Counted from the first letter of the stretch, positions 24,182 through 33,477 are shown. The stretch is 64,000 nucleotides of DNA from Winogradskyella schleiferi (GCF_013394655.1 NZ_CP053351.1:2138501-2202500); one strand, 5' to 3'. The notes: generated from the sequence alone by a model not told the origin. Numbers and translations are program-made.

Positions 24182-24219
24182 AAAAAAAGAGGGTAGTTAA
24201 TTATTGACTACCCTCTTTT
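24182..24219 (-). terminator. Strong terminator behind the 56-residue membrane protein gene
   Basis: AAAAGAGGGTAGT (24185-24197) and ACTACCCTCTTTT (24207-24219) form a perfect 13-bp stem with a 9-base loop. Read leftward it ends in a run of seven T. It starts 22 bp after the stop of the gene at 24242. Confidence 0.85.
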
Positions 24220-24241
24220 CAAATATATAATTAAGTTTTAA

Positions 24242-24412
24242 TTAATACTCTGTGTTATTGTCTTCATTAAGTTTGTTAGACTCTTCCGTGCTTTTACCTT
24301 TAGACATAAAATTAATTAGTATGCCTACCAATGTAATACAAACCAATGCGAAAATCACAATCATTACCACGCCATTGGTCCAACTATATAATGCTATTAA
24401 TGAATTAATCAT
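24242..24412 (-). CDS. 56-residue single-pass membrane protein
   Basis: The product starts MINSLIALYSWTNGVVMIVI and continues through a hydrophobic helix to about residue 35, then has a hydrophilic tail (MSKGKSTEESNKLNEDNNTEY). It has its own terminator and a TGAC-N4-GTCA box 59 bp upstream of the ATG, so it is a separate transcription unit. Size and layout recall the small membrane subunits of respiratory or transport complexes, but no family is recognised. Confidence 0.65.
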   Translation of the reverse strand: MINSLIALYSWTNGVVMIVIFALVCITLVGILINFMSKGKSTEESNKLNEDNNTEY

Positions 24413-24470
24413 ATTTAGGTTGATTTAGTTTTGATAGGGTAAAATTAAGAACTATAATTTTTTAGAAAGA

Positions 24471-24482
24471 TGACATTTGTCA
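24471..24482. promoter_or_regulatory. FNR/Crp-like palindrome upstream of the 56-residue protein gene
   Basis: TGACATTTGTCA (TGAC-N4-GTCA) is a perfect palindromic frame 59 bp before the start at 24412. It differs from the other TGAT-N4-ATCA sites only in the last base of each half. Confidence 0.5.
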
Positions 24483-24539
24483 GTAATTACAAAAATATTC
24501 CTATTAATTTTTCTAAATGCCTGAATGATTAGACCATTT

Positions 24540-24833
24540 TTAAGCATTGTTTATAATATTTATAAGCTCTTCTTTTTGAAGAACGCCAGACTGCCTCCAT
24601 ACTTGTTTGCCATTTTTAAACAACAACATGGTTGGTACTCCTCTTACTTGATATTTTGACGCTAATGCTTGATTTTTATCCACATCTATTTTTATAATAG
24701 ACACACGTTCACCCAAACTATCCTTCACTTGTTTTAAAATTGGAGCTAACATTTTGCACGGCCCACACCAGTCTGCAAAAAAATCCACTAAAACGGGTTC
24801 ATCTTGGTTTATTAATTCTGAAAATTTACTCAT
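24540..24833 (-). CDS. trxA: Thioredoxin
   Basis: The 97-residue protein has the active site W-C-G-P-C (residues 22-26) in VLVDFFADWCGPCKMLAPIL, the cis-proline strand GVPTMLLFKNGK and the final helix. It is a full-length cytoplasmic thioredoxin without a signal peptide. It starts 14 bp after the cytochrome gene ends, so the two are probably one operon controlled by the palindrome at 25929. It could reduce persulfides or protein disulfides during the stress that induces the neighbours. Confidence 0.95.
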   Translation of the reverse strand: MSKFSELINQDEPVLVDFFADWCGPCKMLAPILKQVKDSLGERVSIIKIDVDKNQALASKYQVRGVPTMLLFKNGKQVWRQSGVLQKEELINIINNA

Positions 24834-24847
24834 ACCTGACTTAATTT

Positions 24848-25882
24848 TTATTTATCGAAAGTGATACTCCAAATACCTCTTACTTCATTAACATCATAGC
24901 CAATGGCTTTATCCATAGGATATAAACTCCTTATTTTTGCTAATGTAGAATTTTCCAAAGTTTCATTTGGTTTTCCGTGGCATTGAAGACACATGGTATT
25001 CGTCGTAATCGGGTAATATACCCTTACGTTATCATCCGTTTCTTTTACGATCGGAGTTGCTTCTTCACTATTTGCCACCACTTTTTTAAAGGTTTTTATA
25101 TACTCTAATTCTTCTGTATTTGCTTTATTATTCGGGTTTCTCGGCTTATCCGATACACGTTTGATAGTAGCATTATGCACAACAGCCATACTATCGGTTA
25201 AAGGATAAGCACGCTCATTACAAAATGCCAAGGCTTCTAAAGTTCCTTTCTTTTGAATCGTTTCCATTAAGTTTTTGCCTAAAACAGCTTTTGTCGTTAG
25301 TGCATACTTTAGACCACGTTCTCCATATGGTAAATCCTGCAAATTAGTTTGGGCTTGCTGGTTTTGCATTCTTTTTCCATTACCCATTCTATTTCCTTTT
25401 CCCTTTTCTTTCCCATTTCCCATACCTTGACCATTACCTCTCTCTTTATTAAAATGTGCTTCAAACCATTCAGGTTGTTCAATTTCGAAATCGTACATAT
25501 ACTCAGAAATTTGGGCAATGGTTTCCTCAGGAAAGGCTTGTTTCGGCATCACTCCAAATCGTTTTACAGCTCCAAACATTCTCGCGTCTTCTTCATTTGG
25601 GTTTTTAATCCATGCTTGCATAGATGCTATAAATTCTTCTTTTGTAGTATTATCATTTTTATAATGCTTTTTAATAGCAATCATAGGAGGACCAATTCTA
25701 ATATCCTCAGTAGCCGTTGGACTATGACAGATGTAACAATTGGTTTCCATTAACTTTTTTCCTGGATGGTTAGATGCTTTAGAAGATTTATCTACAGAAC
25801 TATAAGCATCATTGTTTTTTTTGCCGGAATTACAACTCATTAAAATCATCACTAAAACGAGCAATCCTATACCTTTTTTCAT
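24848..25882 (-). CDS. Lipoprotein with an N-terminal cytochrome c and a C-terminal DUF3365 heme domain
   Basis: From the ATG at 25882 (MKKGIGLLVLVMILMSC) the product is a lipoprotein with the lipid Cys in the motif LMSC. A longer reading from 25909 adds nine residues without family support. The first domain has a C-Y-I-C-H heme site and a distal Met region (GVMPKQAF). A linker rich in Gly, Asn, Lys and Met (about residues 150-180) follows. The second domain (DUF3365, Tll0287-like) contains C-L-Q-C-H. Two hemes c are thus expected in the periplasm. It is followed by trxA. Confidence 0.85.
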   Translation of the reverse strand: MKKGIGLLVLVMILMSCNSGKKNNDAYSSVDKSSKASNHPGKKLMETNCYICHSPTATEDIRIGPPMIAIKKHYKNDNTTKEEFIASMQAWIKNPNEEDARMFGAVKRFGVMPKQAFPEETIAQISEYMYDFEIEQPEWFEAHFNKERGNGQGMGNGKEKGKGNRMGNGKRMQNQQAQTNLQDLPYGERGLKYALTTKAVLGKNLMETIQKKGTLEALAFCNERAYPLTDSMAVVHNATIKRVSDKPRNPNNKANTEELEYIKTFKKVVANSEEATPIVKETDDNVRVYYPITTNTMCLQCHGKPNETLENSTLAKIRSLYPMDKAIGYDVNEVRGIWSITFDK

Positions 25883-25928
25883 CTCAAATATATTTGAATA
25901 AAAGTACAACCATTTAGGTTTTTGTTAC

Positions 25929-25942
25929 GTAACTTATGTTAC
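25929..25942. promoter_or_regulatory. GTAAC-N4-GTTAC palindrome between the cytochrome gene and the YdjM-like gene
   Basis: GTAACTTATGTTAC, identical to the box at 23698, lies 46 bp before the cytochrome start at 25882 and 48 bp before the divergent start at 25991. It could serve either or both genes. Confidence 0.6.
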
Positions 25943-25990
25943 AATCCACAATGGTGAACATCAAAGAAAAACGTATTTTTACTACCAAAT

Positions 25991-26989
25991 ATGGATTCAC
26001 TCACACAAATCGTTTTAGGCGCAGCCGTTGGCGAAGCAGTTTTAGGCAAAAAAGTTGGTAACAAAGCCATTTTATATGGTGCTATTGCTGGTACCATTCC
26101 AGATTTGGATGTCTTTGCATCTCATTTTACAGACACCGTTTCGGCTTTGGCGATTCATCGTGGCTTTACGCATTCCATTGTATTTTCTGTACTCTTCGCT
26201 CCTATCTTTGGGTGGCTCGTTTCACGCTACGAAACCTATAAGGATTTTAAAGGTTGGTCTTGGCTATTTTTCTGGGCTTTTTTAACACATCCCATTTTAG
26301 ATGCACACACCACTTGGGGAACACAACTATTTTGGCCTTTGGATTTAAGACTGGCATTTAAAACTATTTTCGTTGTTGACCCCTTATACACATTACCTTT
26401 TTTAGTGTGCCTGATTTTGACACTATTTCAAAAACGATCTTCGAAAAAAAGACGATTTTATAATAATTTAGGTCTAACAGTAAGTACTCTATATTTAGGA
26501 CTGACTTTTATTTTGAAAAACGTTGCTTCATCTCAATTTGAAGACGCATTACTAAATCAAAATATAGCATACAACGAATTGGACACCAGACCTTCGCCGC
26601 TTAACACTATTTTATGGAATGCAAATGTGGAAACTAAAAGCGCCTATTTATTAGGCACTTATTCATTTTTTGATAGTAAAGAAATTAGCTTTGAGAGGTA
26701 TCCTAAAAATCATGAGTTACTGGGAAGTCTCATTGAAAATGAGAACGTAAAACGTATGATTAAAATTTCAGAAGGTTGGTTTACCATAACCAAAACAGAC
26801 GATAAATTGTACTATAACGATTTACGTTTTGGATTATTGAATTTAGAACCCAATTCCCAAGACTTTGTATTTAAATATGAAATTGAAGTTGATGACTCTG
26901 GCCATGTCATATTTACCGAACAAGAAAAAAACCAGCGCGACGGTAAAAAACTGATATCGAGTCTATGGAAACGCCTAAAGGGAAACTGA
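25991..26989 (+). CDS. Membrane-bound metal-dependent hydrolase (YdjM/LexA-binding-type)
   Basis: The 332-residue protein starts MDSLTQIVLGAAVGEAVLGK, the signature of the YdjM family, followed by IPDLDVF and HRGFTHSIVFS with the metal-binding His/Asp residues. Four to five membrane helices lie between residues 60 and 175. The C-terminal half is soluble. The fold is related to phospholipase-type zinc hydrolases. Function is unclear. It shares an intergenic region and a palindrome with the cytochrome gene and is convergent with the phospholipase gene (11 bp apart). Confidence 0.85.
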   Translation: MDSLTQIVLGAAVGEAVLGKKVGNKAILYGAIAGTIPDLDVFASHFTDTVSALAIHRGFTHSIVFSVLFAPIFGWLVSRYETYKDFKGWSWLFFWAFLTHPILDAHTTWGTQLFWPLDLRLAFKTIFVVDPLYTLPFLVCLILTLFQKRSSKKRRFYNNLGLTVSTLYLGLTFILKNVASSQFEDALLNQNIAYNELDTRPSPLNTILWNANVETKSAYLLGTYSFFDSKEISFERYPKNHELLGSLIENENVKRMIKISEGWFTITKTDDKLYYNDLRFGLLNLEPNSQDFVFKYEIEVDDSGHVIFTEQEKNQRDGKKLISSLWKRLKGN

Positions 26990-27000
26990 CCAGCTTCAAT

Positions 27001-27858
27001 CTACTTGCCTCTTAACCATTTAAATTCATTCGTTCTTATGACATAGCCAATCCGTATCATGCTTTGGGATTGTTGATAATTCAATAAGCCTTCAGCCTGG
27101 CCTACAAACCATTCTAGCATGAGGTATTGGTTGGAAATATTATTGCCAAATGGATTGAAATAAACACGCGTGCGAACAGAGCCTTTTGGGTCTAAGTTTA
27201 AGCCTTTTCTAAAGCGTAAATCAAAAAACAGTTTGTCTTTTTTTATGATATGAGACAGGTTAATCTGTCCTAAACCTACATATTCCAGTAAATCCGGATT
27301 GCCTTCTTTGTATGTTAAAGGTACCCATACCTTAAATCTACCGATCGTGTTATTAGCGACTTTTGTTGCATATTCCAGGCTTATTCTATTCCAGCTTCTG
27401 GAAGCAATACTATCCCTTCCGTTGGATTCGTGTTCAAAAGATAACGTTCCAATACCTTTTAACTTCTTGTCTTTATCATAAAAAGCTTTTCCTACAGCAA
27501 TAGAAGGATTAAAATTTATATCACTAAACGGAAAGGATTCTTTGTAGATATTCCAGAACGATTTTTGAGTATAGGTTAAAAACAAATAGGTATCCCAAGG
27601 CAATTTACTTCGGGTCAATATTTGCTTAAAACTGATTTGATATTTAGCATCTGACGTGCTTCTATTGATGGTTTTATTGGTCGGAACTCCTGTAATAAAA
27701 TAATTGTCCTTATGAATTGAAAAATAAGGTAGCTTAGCTATAGAATCATTTAATTCTTGTTTGGAATAAGCTTGGGAATTACAGTTTAGGCATATAAAAA
27801 AGATAATTATAAAGCCAAACCCTTTAATGAGGCGCTGAGTATCAAAAATTTGTTTCAT
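27001..27858 (-). CDS. pldA: Outer-membrane phospholipase A
   Basis: The 285-residue product has a signal peptide (residues 1-29, ending in CNSQA) and the OMPLA beta-barrel pattern. The active-site segment reads FEHESNGRDS, matching the His and Ser of the H-x-S-N-G motif, with the supporting Asn further on (SWNRISLEYA). OMPLA hydrolyses phospholipids in the outer leaflet when the outer membrane is disturbed and works as a calcium-dependent dimer. The gene is monocistronic. The 294-bp gap to the next gene shows no other feature. Confidence 0.88.
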   Translation of the reverse strand: MKQIFDTQRLIKGFGFIIIFFICLNCNSQAYSKQELNDSIAKLPYFSIHKDNYFITGVPTNKTINRSTSDAKYQISFKQILTRSKLPWDTYLFLTYTQKSFWNIYKESFPFSDINFNPSIAVGKAFYDKDKKLKGIGTLSFEHESNGRDSIASRSWNRISLEYATKVANNTIGRFKVWVPLTYKEGNPDLLEYVGLGQINLSHIIKKDKLFFDLRFRKGLNLDPKGSVRTRVYFNPFGNNISNQYLMLEWFVGQAEGLLNYQQSQSMIRIGYVIRTNEFKWLRGK

Positions 27859-28152
27859 GTGTTGATTATGAGTCTAATGCATTTCAATTTTCTATTGCAA
27901 AAATAAAGACCTGAAAACGAAATGCTTAACGCAAATACCATTGAAAGTATCTTTAAAAGATGAATTAAAAATTATGCGAACTATCAATTTCATAAAATCT
28001 CAATGCAAATGAGTTAAAACTATTACAAATAATGCTACCTATGTCCTTCACTAGGCATTTATCTTTAAAAATCAATTTTAAATCAAAATTAGATGTTTTT
28101 AATAAAAAGATGATTATTTTAAGATTGATTTTCAAATTAAGGCGTCGCTATT

Positions 28153-29964
28153 ATGGAATTACCTATTATACTGGTTTTCATTATCATCGGAATTAGCATC
28201 TTGCTCTTTATTACGGAATTATTTCCTGTAGATAAAATTGCATTTTTCATTATAGTGGCTTTGGTATTATTACAATTAACAACGCCAGAAGAAGCCATTA
28301 GTGGTTTTGCCAATTCTGCTACAATTACCATTTTAGCGTTAATGATACTCGCCGTTGGACTTGAGGAAAATGGTGTGATTCAATTGCTTTCCGATGGTAT
28401 AAAGAAACTGAAGATTTTGCCGCTTATTCTGCTTACGCCTGCATTTATGATTATATCCGCGAGCATTTCGGCATTTATCAGTACAACAGCAGTCGTCATT
28501 ATTTTTATTAAAATCATCACACAATTATCTGAAAAATACGGTTTCTCATCGTCCCGATTATTAATGCCGATTTCTTTTGCCGGTATTTTAGGAGGTAGCT
28601 GCACCTTAATGGGAACGTCTACCAATCTTATCGTGAATTCCATTGCTAAAAAACATGGTGTAGAAGCGTTCAGCTTTTTTGAGTTTTCCGTTTTCGGAAT
28701 CATATTCTTTGTAATTGGACTTGTAATCATGAGCATCGCTTCAAGGTTTTTACCGAAAAGCAAACAAAGTGACTTAAGAAAAGATTACGATCTTGAATCT
28801 TATGTATTCACGATAAAAGTAACTTCCGATTCACCTTTAATCGGTAAAACGTTTGGATCTATTCATTTTTTGGATGATAATGAAACCAAAGTTTTGAAAT
28901 TAATAAGGGACAAGCAGGTTATCAATGATCCAGGAAAATACATCAAACTAATAGCCAGGGACAATCTGGTGGTTATGAGCAATATAGACAATCTGCAATC
29001 CTTAATTAAAAAAAATGGTTTTGTACTCAATGAAAAAAGACAAAACCATCAGAAAGAGAATTATGGCGATGGTATCGAAGAACCAAAAAGCGATATGAGT
29101 TATATCGAAGTTCTTATTCTTCCTGGTTCTAATCTTATTGGTAAAACATTAAAAGCTTTACGTCGAATTTCGTTTCAGGGTGCATTTCCTATTGCGATAA
29201 AAAAACGAAAAAATCTAAGGAACACAAGAGAACGCTTACTGAGAAAAAATATAAAGGATATTAATCTTAAACCAGGTGATCGCGTCTTACTTGAAATGCA
29301 AGAGCATAAAATTTCAGAATTATATGAAATTGAAAATATCGCTATACTAAACGAACATGAATTTAAACCCAATGTTCCAAATTCCAAACGCCTCTTGGCA
29401 TTACTGATTTTGTTGATTGTGATTACGTTGGCAGCAACGAGTTTGCTAAGTATATTATCGGCTTCCTTAGTAGGCGTTGGCGCTATGCTCCTAACGAATA
29501 TCATTCAACTAGAAGGTGTTTACCAAAAGGTCAACTGGCAGATTATCTTTTTATTGGCTGGGATGATTCCACTTGGAATTGCGATGACCAATAGCGGAGC
29601 CGATACTTGGATATCGAACAATCTGCTAGCTGTTATGGACGGCCAACCACCACTCATCGTATTAGGTTTGCTCTTTGGGATTACCATGATTTTATCTGGA
29701 GTCATTTCGAATAATGCCACAGCAATTATCATGGCACCAATCGCAATAGCTATTGCTAGCGGCTTAAGCTTAGATATTAAACCCTTTTTATTGACGGTAA
29801 TGTTTGGTGCTAATTTTAGTTTTTTCACGCCTGTTGGCTACCAAACCAATACGCTTATTTATGGTACAGGTGCATATAAATTCAAACATTTTTTAATTAT
29901 AGGTGGTGTTTTATCCTTAACACTTTGGATTGTGGGAACACTACTTTTATCAATGCAATTATAA
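28153..29964 (+). CDS. SLC13/DASS-type anion transporter with two TrkA-C domains
   Basis: The 603-residue membrane protein has two sets of hydrophobic helices (about 1-205 and 410-600) with the DASS/CitT-like motifs MGTSTNLIVNS and SNNATAIIMAP. Between them are two RCK_C (TrkA-C) domains (about 220-300 and 315-400), the architecture of YfbS-like permeases. Substrates may include sulfate, dicarboxylates or other anions. It is cotranscribed with the MscS gene, which starts 2 bp after its stop. Confidence 0.9.
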   Translation: MELPIILVFIIIGISILLFITELFPVDKIAFFIIVALVLLQLTTPEEAISGFANSATITILALMILAVGLEENGVIQLLSDGIKKLKILPLILLTPAFMIISASISAFISTTAVVIIFIKIITQLSEKYGFSSSRLLMPISFAGILGGSCTLMGTSTNLIVNSIAKKHGVEAFSFFEFSVFGIIFFVIGLVIMSIASRFLPKSKQSDLRKDYDLESYVFTIKVTSDSPLIGKTFGSIHFLDDNETKVLKLIRDKQVINDPGKYIKLIARDNLVVMSNIDNLQSLIKKNGFVLNEKRQNHQKENYGDGIEEPKSDMSYIEVLILPGSNLIGKTLKALRRISFQGAFPIAIKKRKNLRNTRERLLRKNIKDINLKPGDRVLLEMQEHKISELYEIENIAILNEHEFKPNVPNSKRLLALLILLIVITLAATSLLSILSASLVGVGAMLLTNIIQLEGVYQKVNWQIIFLLAGMIPLGIAMTNSGADTWISNNLLAVMDGQPPLIVLGLLFGITMILSGVISNNATAIIMAPIAIAIASGLSLDIKPFLLTVMFGANFSFFTPVGYQTNTLIYGTGAYKFKHFLIIGGVLSLTLWIVGTLLLSMQL

Positions 29965-29966
29965 TT

Positions 29967-30881
29967 ATGATAATCCTTATTCAAAATTCTAAAACCCAAG
30001 ACATCGTTCCAAAACTTATGGATAAATTAAACGGTTGGTGGGAAGCTATTCTTTTAAAGCTTCCTAACGTAGCCATTGCTATTGTCGTAATTATCTGTAG
30101 TTTTTTACTCGCACGGTTTTTAGGTAATTTATTACTTAAAATTTTACGTCGACGTATGCAAAATCAATCGGTACGACGGCTTTTGGCAAAAGCCCTCAAG
30201 ATCATTATTGTATTGGGCGGTTTTTTCATAGCCTTGGGAGTACTGAATTTAGACAAAGCCTTAACCTCGATCCTCGCAGGAGCTGGTGTTGTGGCGTTGG
30301 CCATTGGTTTGGCATTGCAGAGCACTTTGTCCAATACGTTTTCGGGCGTTATGCTATCGTTTTTACCACGTCTTCAAATCGGAGACTATGTAGAGACTAA
30401 TGATCATGGTGGATATATTCATGAAATAAGTATGCGGAATTTAGTATTAAAACGACCAGATGGGCAATTTGTGGTCATGCCAAATTCAAAATTCATTGAA
30501 GAACCTTTTATCAATTACTCGTTGATTGATCGCGGAAGAATTACCGTGTCTTGTGGCGTTGCTTATGGTACGGAATTACATAGTGTAAAGAAAATGGTCA
30601 TGGAAAAAGTAAAGAAAGCATTTCCTCAAAAAGACAACGAAAAGATTGAATTTTATTACACTAAGTTTAATGACAGTTCCATAGATTTTATTCTGAGATT
30701 TTGGATTGACTTTGTAAAAAAAGGTCAGATGTATGCCGCTCAGGATAAGGCGATTTTATTGATCAATGACTTATTTAACGAAAACAATATTGAAATCCCA
30801 TTTCCAATTAGAACGCTTAATGTTTCTGAAGAACAGTTGGGTAATATGAACGCCATATTTAATGAGCGAAAATCGGAATAA
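29967..30881 (+). CDS. MscS-type mechanosensitive ion channel
   Basis: From the ATG at 29967 the product has 304 residues; an upstream ATG at 29925 would overlap the transporter gene. Three membrane helices are followed by the pore helix (ILAGAGVVALAIGLALQSTLSN), rich in Gly and Ala as in MscS TM3, and a cytoplasmic beta domain (GDYVETNDHGGYIHEISMR, then RPDGQFVVMPNSKF). The channel opens on osmotic downshock. It forms a two-gene unit with the DASS transporter. Confidence 0.9.
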   Translation: MIILIQNSKTQDIVPKLMDKLNGWWEAILLKLPNVAIAIVVIICSFLLARFLGNLLLKILRRRMQNQSVRRLLAKALKIIIVLGGFFIALGVLNLDKALTSILAGAGVVALAIGLALQSTLSNTFSGVMLSFLPRLQIGDYVETNDHGGYIHEISMRNLVLKRPDGQFVVMPNSKFIEEPFINYSLIDRGRITVSCGVAYGTELHSVKKMVMEKVKKAFPQKDNEKIEFYYTKFNDSSIDFILRFWIDFVKKGQMYAAQDKAILLINDLFNENNIEIPFPIRTLNVSEEQLGNMNAIFNERKSE

Positions 30882-31053
30882 TAAGGTTTTTACTTAAGTG
30901 TTTAGCGATTAATAAAGCTCAACAATTAGATAAAACAAAGCCTAATTGAGTTTAATGAAAAAGGCTAAAATGAAATGATATGCCTTCTTCTTTATTTATG
31001 ATTTCATTTAAAAAAATGATCATATTTCAACCTAAATAGTTAATTTTATACAT

Positions 31054-32112
31054 ATGATTGTCGTTTATATAATAAGTGTAATATTTATCATCACACCGTT
31101 TTTACCAGCTACAGGACTTACACATTGGTTTTTCAGGACTGCGGATTTTGTGAGATTACAATCTATAGCAATTGAAATCATCTTATTAATCCTCTTATTT
31201 GTTTTTGAAGACCAATACCACTGGTTCCAATATATTTTAATAGCAGGACTTTTGATTGCCATGGTATATCAATTGGCCAAAGTAATACCCTATACCAAAT
31301 TAGCCAAGCGATTAGATCACTCCAATGAAAGTGATGGCATGGTTTCGATTTTGGCTGTCAATGTTTTACAGACCAATTCCCAATACGATAAATTGATAGC
31401 CATTATAAATGAAAACGATCCCGATCTTGTACTTACTATGGAAAGCAATAAAGATTGGGAAAATGCCCTAAGTGCTATTGAAAGAAACTATCCGTTTTCG
31501 GTAAAAGTACCTCTAGAAAACCTGTATGGAATGCACCTGTATTCGAAAAATGAACTTAAAAATGTATCCAAGCAATTTCAGGTAGAGGATGATGTCCCTT
31601 CTATCTATTTTGATTATGCCATAAACAACGAGGTCGATGTTTTCTTTGGCTGTCTGCATCCAGCACCACCAAGTCCTACCGAGAATGACACGTCTAAAGA
31701 ACAGGATGCCGAACTTATGCTGACAGGTGCCTACATACGAGATTTGGACAAATCCTGTGTGGTTTGTGGCGATATGAATGATGTGGTATGGAGCAGAACT
31801 ACCCGTCTATTCAAAAAAATGACTAAAATGATAGATCCACGTGTGGGAAGAGGGCTTTATGCCACATTTCACGCGGACTATAAATTGATGCGCTTTCCCT
31901 TGGATCATCTCTTCATAACAAAAGATCTTTACGTAGGTCAAATGCATAGAACCAAACACTTAGGGAGCGACCACTTCGGTGTGTACTATGAAATTTACCA
32001 CAAAAAAGAACAACAAACCAAAACCAAAGGAAAGTTAAATGGTGAAGAAAAAGAGGATGTAAATGAAAAGATTGAAGAAGGAAAGGAAAAGGCTTCTGAA
32101 AATGACAACTGA
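31054..32112 (+). CDS. Membrane-anchored endonuclease/exonuclease/phosphatase-family protein
   Basis: The 352-residue protein has two or three N-terminal membrane helices (about 1-85), then an EEP domain: ILAVNVLQTN, then LVLTMESNKDWENAL (catalytic Glu), VVCGDMNDVVWS (G-D-x-N) and HLGSDHFGVYYEI (S-D-H). These are the metal and phosphate residues of the family. The last 35 residues form a Lys/Glu-rich tail. The substrate may be nucleic acid or a phosphoester; the domain most likely faces the periplasm. It is monocistronic. Confidence 0.85.
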   Translation: MIVVYIISVIFIITPFLPATGLTHWFFRTADFVRLQSIAIEIILLILLFVFEDQYHWFQYILIAGLLIAMVYQLAKVIPYTKLAKRLDHSNESDGMVSILAVNVLQTNSQYDKLIAIINENDPDLVLTMESNKDWENALSAIERNYPFSVKVPLENLYGMHLYSKNELKNVSKQFQVEDDVPSIYFDYAINNEVDVFFGCLHPAPPSPTENDTSKEQDAELMLTGAYIRDLDKSCVVCGDMNDVVWSRTTRLFKKMTKMIDPRVGRGLYATFHADYKLMRFPLDHLFITKDLYVGQMHRTKHLGSDHFGVYYEIYHKKEQQTKTKGKLNGEEKEDVNEKIEEGKEKASENDN

Positions 32113-32189
32113 CACCATAAATGTTTAATTGCATCCCATCATATATATGGTATGTAAGTAGAGCGAATTATGTTGAATTCTTCTACTTT

Positions 32190-33062
32190 CTATTTCAGTA
32201 AAATGCGCATATTAGAAAGCGCTTTTTCAAAACGCAATATGTCCTTTTCTAAAACATTCCTGATTTTGGTTTTCATTTCGGTCATTTCGTTGTAGGCAGA
32301 AATGATTTTATGCGAACGATATATCACTTTGTTGGCACTTTGGCTCTCTTTTACAAATGGCAAAACAGCTTGTGCCAATAGCTTAATTCGATTTTCCACG
32401 TGGACTTCCTCACTTCTATTCTCTAAAGGTAAAGTTTCAGTATCAAAGACATCATCAGATAGTTGTTGATTCAAATCTGTTACCCAATCCGTGTAAATTT
32501 TCTTTAATGCCATAGGTTCGCTTTCCGTTGAAAGTGCTGAGAAAAATGTTCTTGATCGGAACAAACGCCATTTGGAATATACATGTTTATTTTCTTGATA
32601 GTGCGTTCGAAAATAATTGATTTCCTTAGAAATATAAGCATGATAATTACCAAAAAAATTAGAATCAATCAGCAATTGTTTAAAGTTCGGTAGCTTTTCT
32701 TTTTTCGAATTATGGTAATACCTATTTAAGTGTACTAAATTGATTTTGGTTAAGAACTTATCATTTAATGATGCAGAAAGTATAGGATTATAAAAACTAT
32801 CCAGATCAAGGGAGCGATTGAACTCCTTAAGATCAACTATGGCTTTCTCTATAGATTCTATTAATTCTGGCAAAGACGATTGAAAAAAATCATAAGCATC
32901 TTGTGAATTATCTTTCCGCTGTTTTCTATAAATAAAAAACCCTATGAGTACGCCTATAATTGCCAATAGCACAGCAATTCCATCAATCAACATAGACCAT
33001 TGGTTGGGATCCATATGCCATTCTTCAAAAAACAAATAGTATTTTTCAGAATCTTGATTCAT
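32190..33062 (-). CDS. Hypothetical membrane-anchored protein
   Basis: The 290-residue product has one membrane helix near residues 23-43 (MLIDGIAVLLAIIGVLIGFFIY) and a long helical, charged cytoplasmic part with no motif I recognise. The region after the helix (KQRKDNSQDAYDFFQSSLPEL) and several coiled-coil-like heptads suggest an oligomeric scaffold. It is convergent with the EEP gene and lies about 180 bp from the next gene. Function is unknown. Confidence 0.7.
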   Translation of the reverse strand: MNQDSEKYYLFFEEWHMDPNQWSMLIDGIAVLLAIIGVLIGFFIYRKQRKDNSQDAYDFFQSSLPELIESIEKAIVDLKEFNRSLDLDSFYNPILSASLNDKFLTKINLVHLNRYYHNSKKEKLPNFKQLLIDSNFFGNYHAYISKEINYFRTHYQENKHVYSKWRLFRSRTFFSALSTESEPMALKKIYTDWVTDLNQQLSDDVFDTETLPLENRSEEVHVENRIKLLAQAVLPFVKESQSANKVIYRSHKIISAYNEMTEMKTKIRNVLEKDILRFEKALSNMRILLK

Positions 33063-33243
33063 TTACTTAAATTAAGAAATTCTATACGTCATATCATAGT
33101 AATATAAACATTGCAAAACGTTTAGCCTCCTACTATTTTTTAAAAAAATTGAGAGTCAGTACTAAATATGCTGCGATGGTTAAACCAAATTATTATAACC
33201 CTAAAAATAGTTACTATTTAATTTAAACAAATTCGATTAAATT

Positions 33244-33477
33244 CTAATCCTCCTCGTCCTCACCCTCGCCAGGAATCATTTCAATGTTGCGCTGCATACG
33301 GTCCATAGCATCATGGATTTTCTTCTTGTCGCTATCCTTGAGATCGTTAAGATCTTTTTTCTTAACCAAATTGCCGTTACCATCTGGTTTTAATGTTTCT
33401 TCTTTAGTAACCTTATCAAAATTCGAAGATTTATCGTACGGTTGCTGAAAGTCGGCATGTTTCTTTTCGTTGCTCAT
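33244..33477 (-). CDS. Small hydrophilic hypothetical protein
   Basis: The 77-residue product is strongly charged and has no hydrophobic segment (Lys/Asp/Glu-rich, ending in MIPGEGEDEED). Such small, disordered-looking proteins are common among general-stress genes of Flavobacteriaceae. No family is recognised. The ATG at 33477 has AT-rich upstream DNA and no Shine-Dalgarno sequence, as elsewhere in the window. Confidence 0.6.
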   Translation of the reverse strand: MSNEKKHADFQQPYDKSSNFDKVTKEETLKPDGNGNLVKKKDLNDLKDSDKKKIHDAMDRMQRNIEMIPGEGEDEED

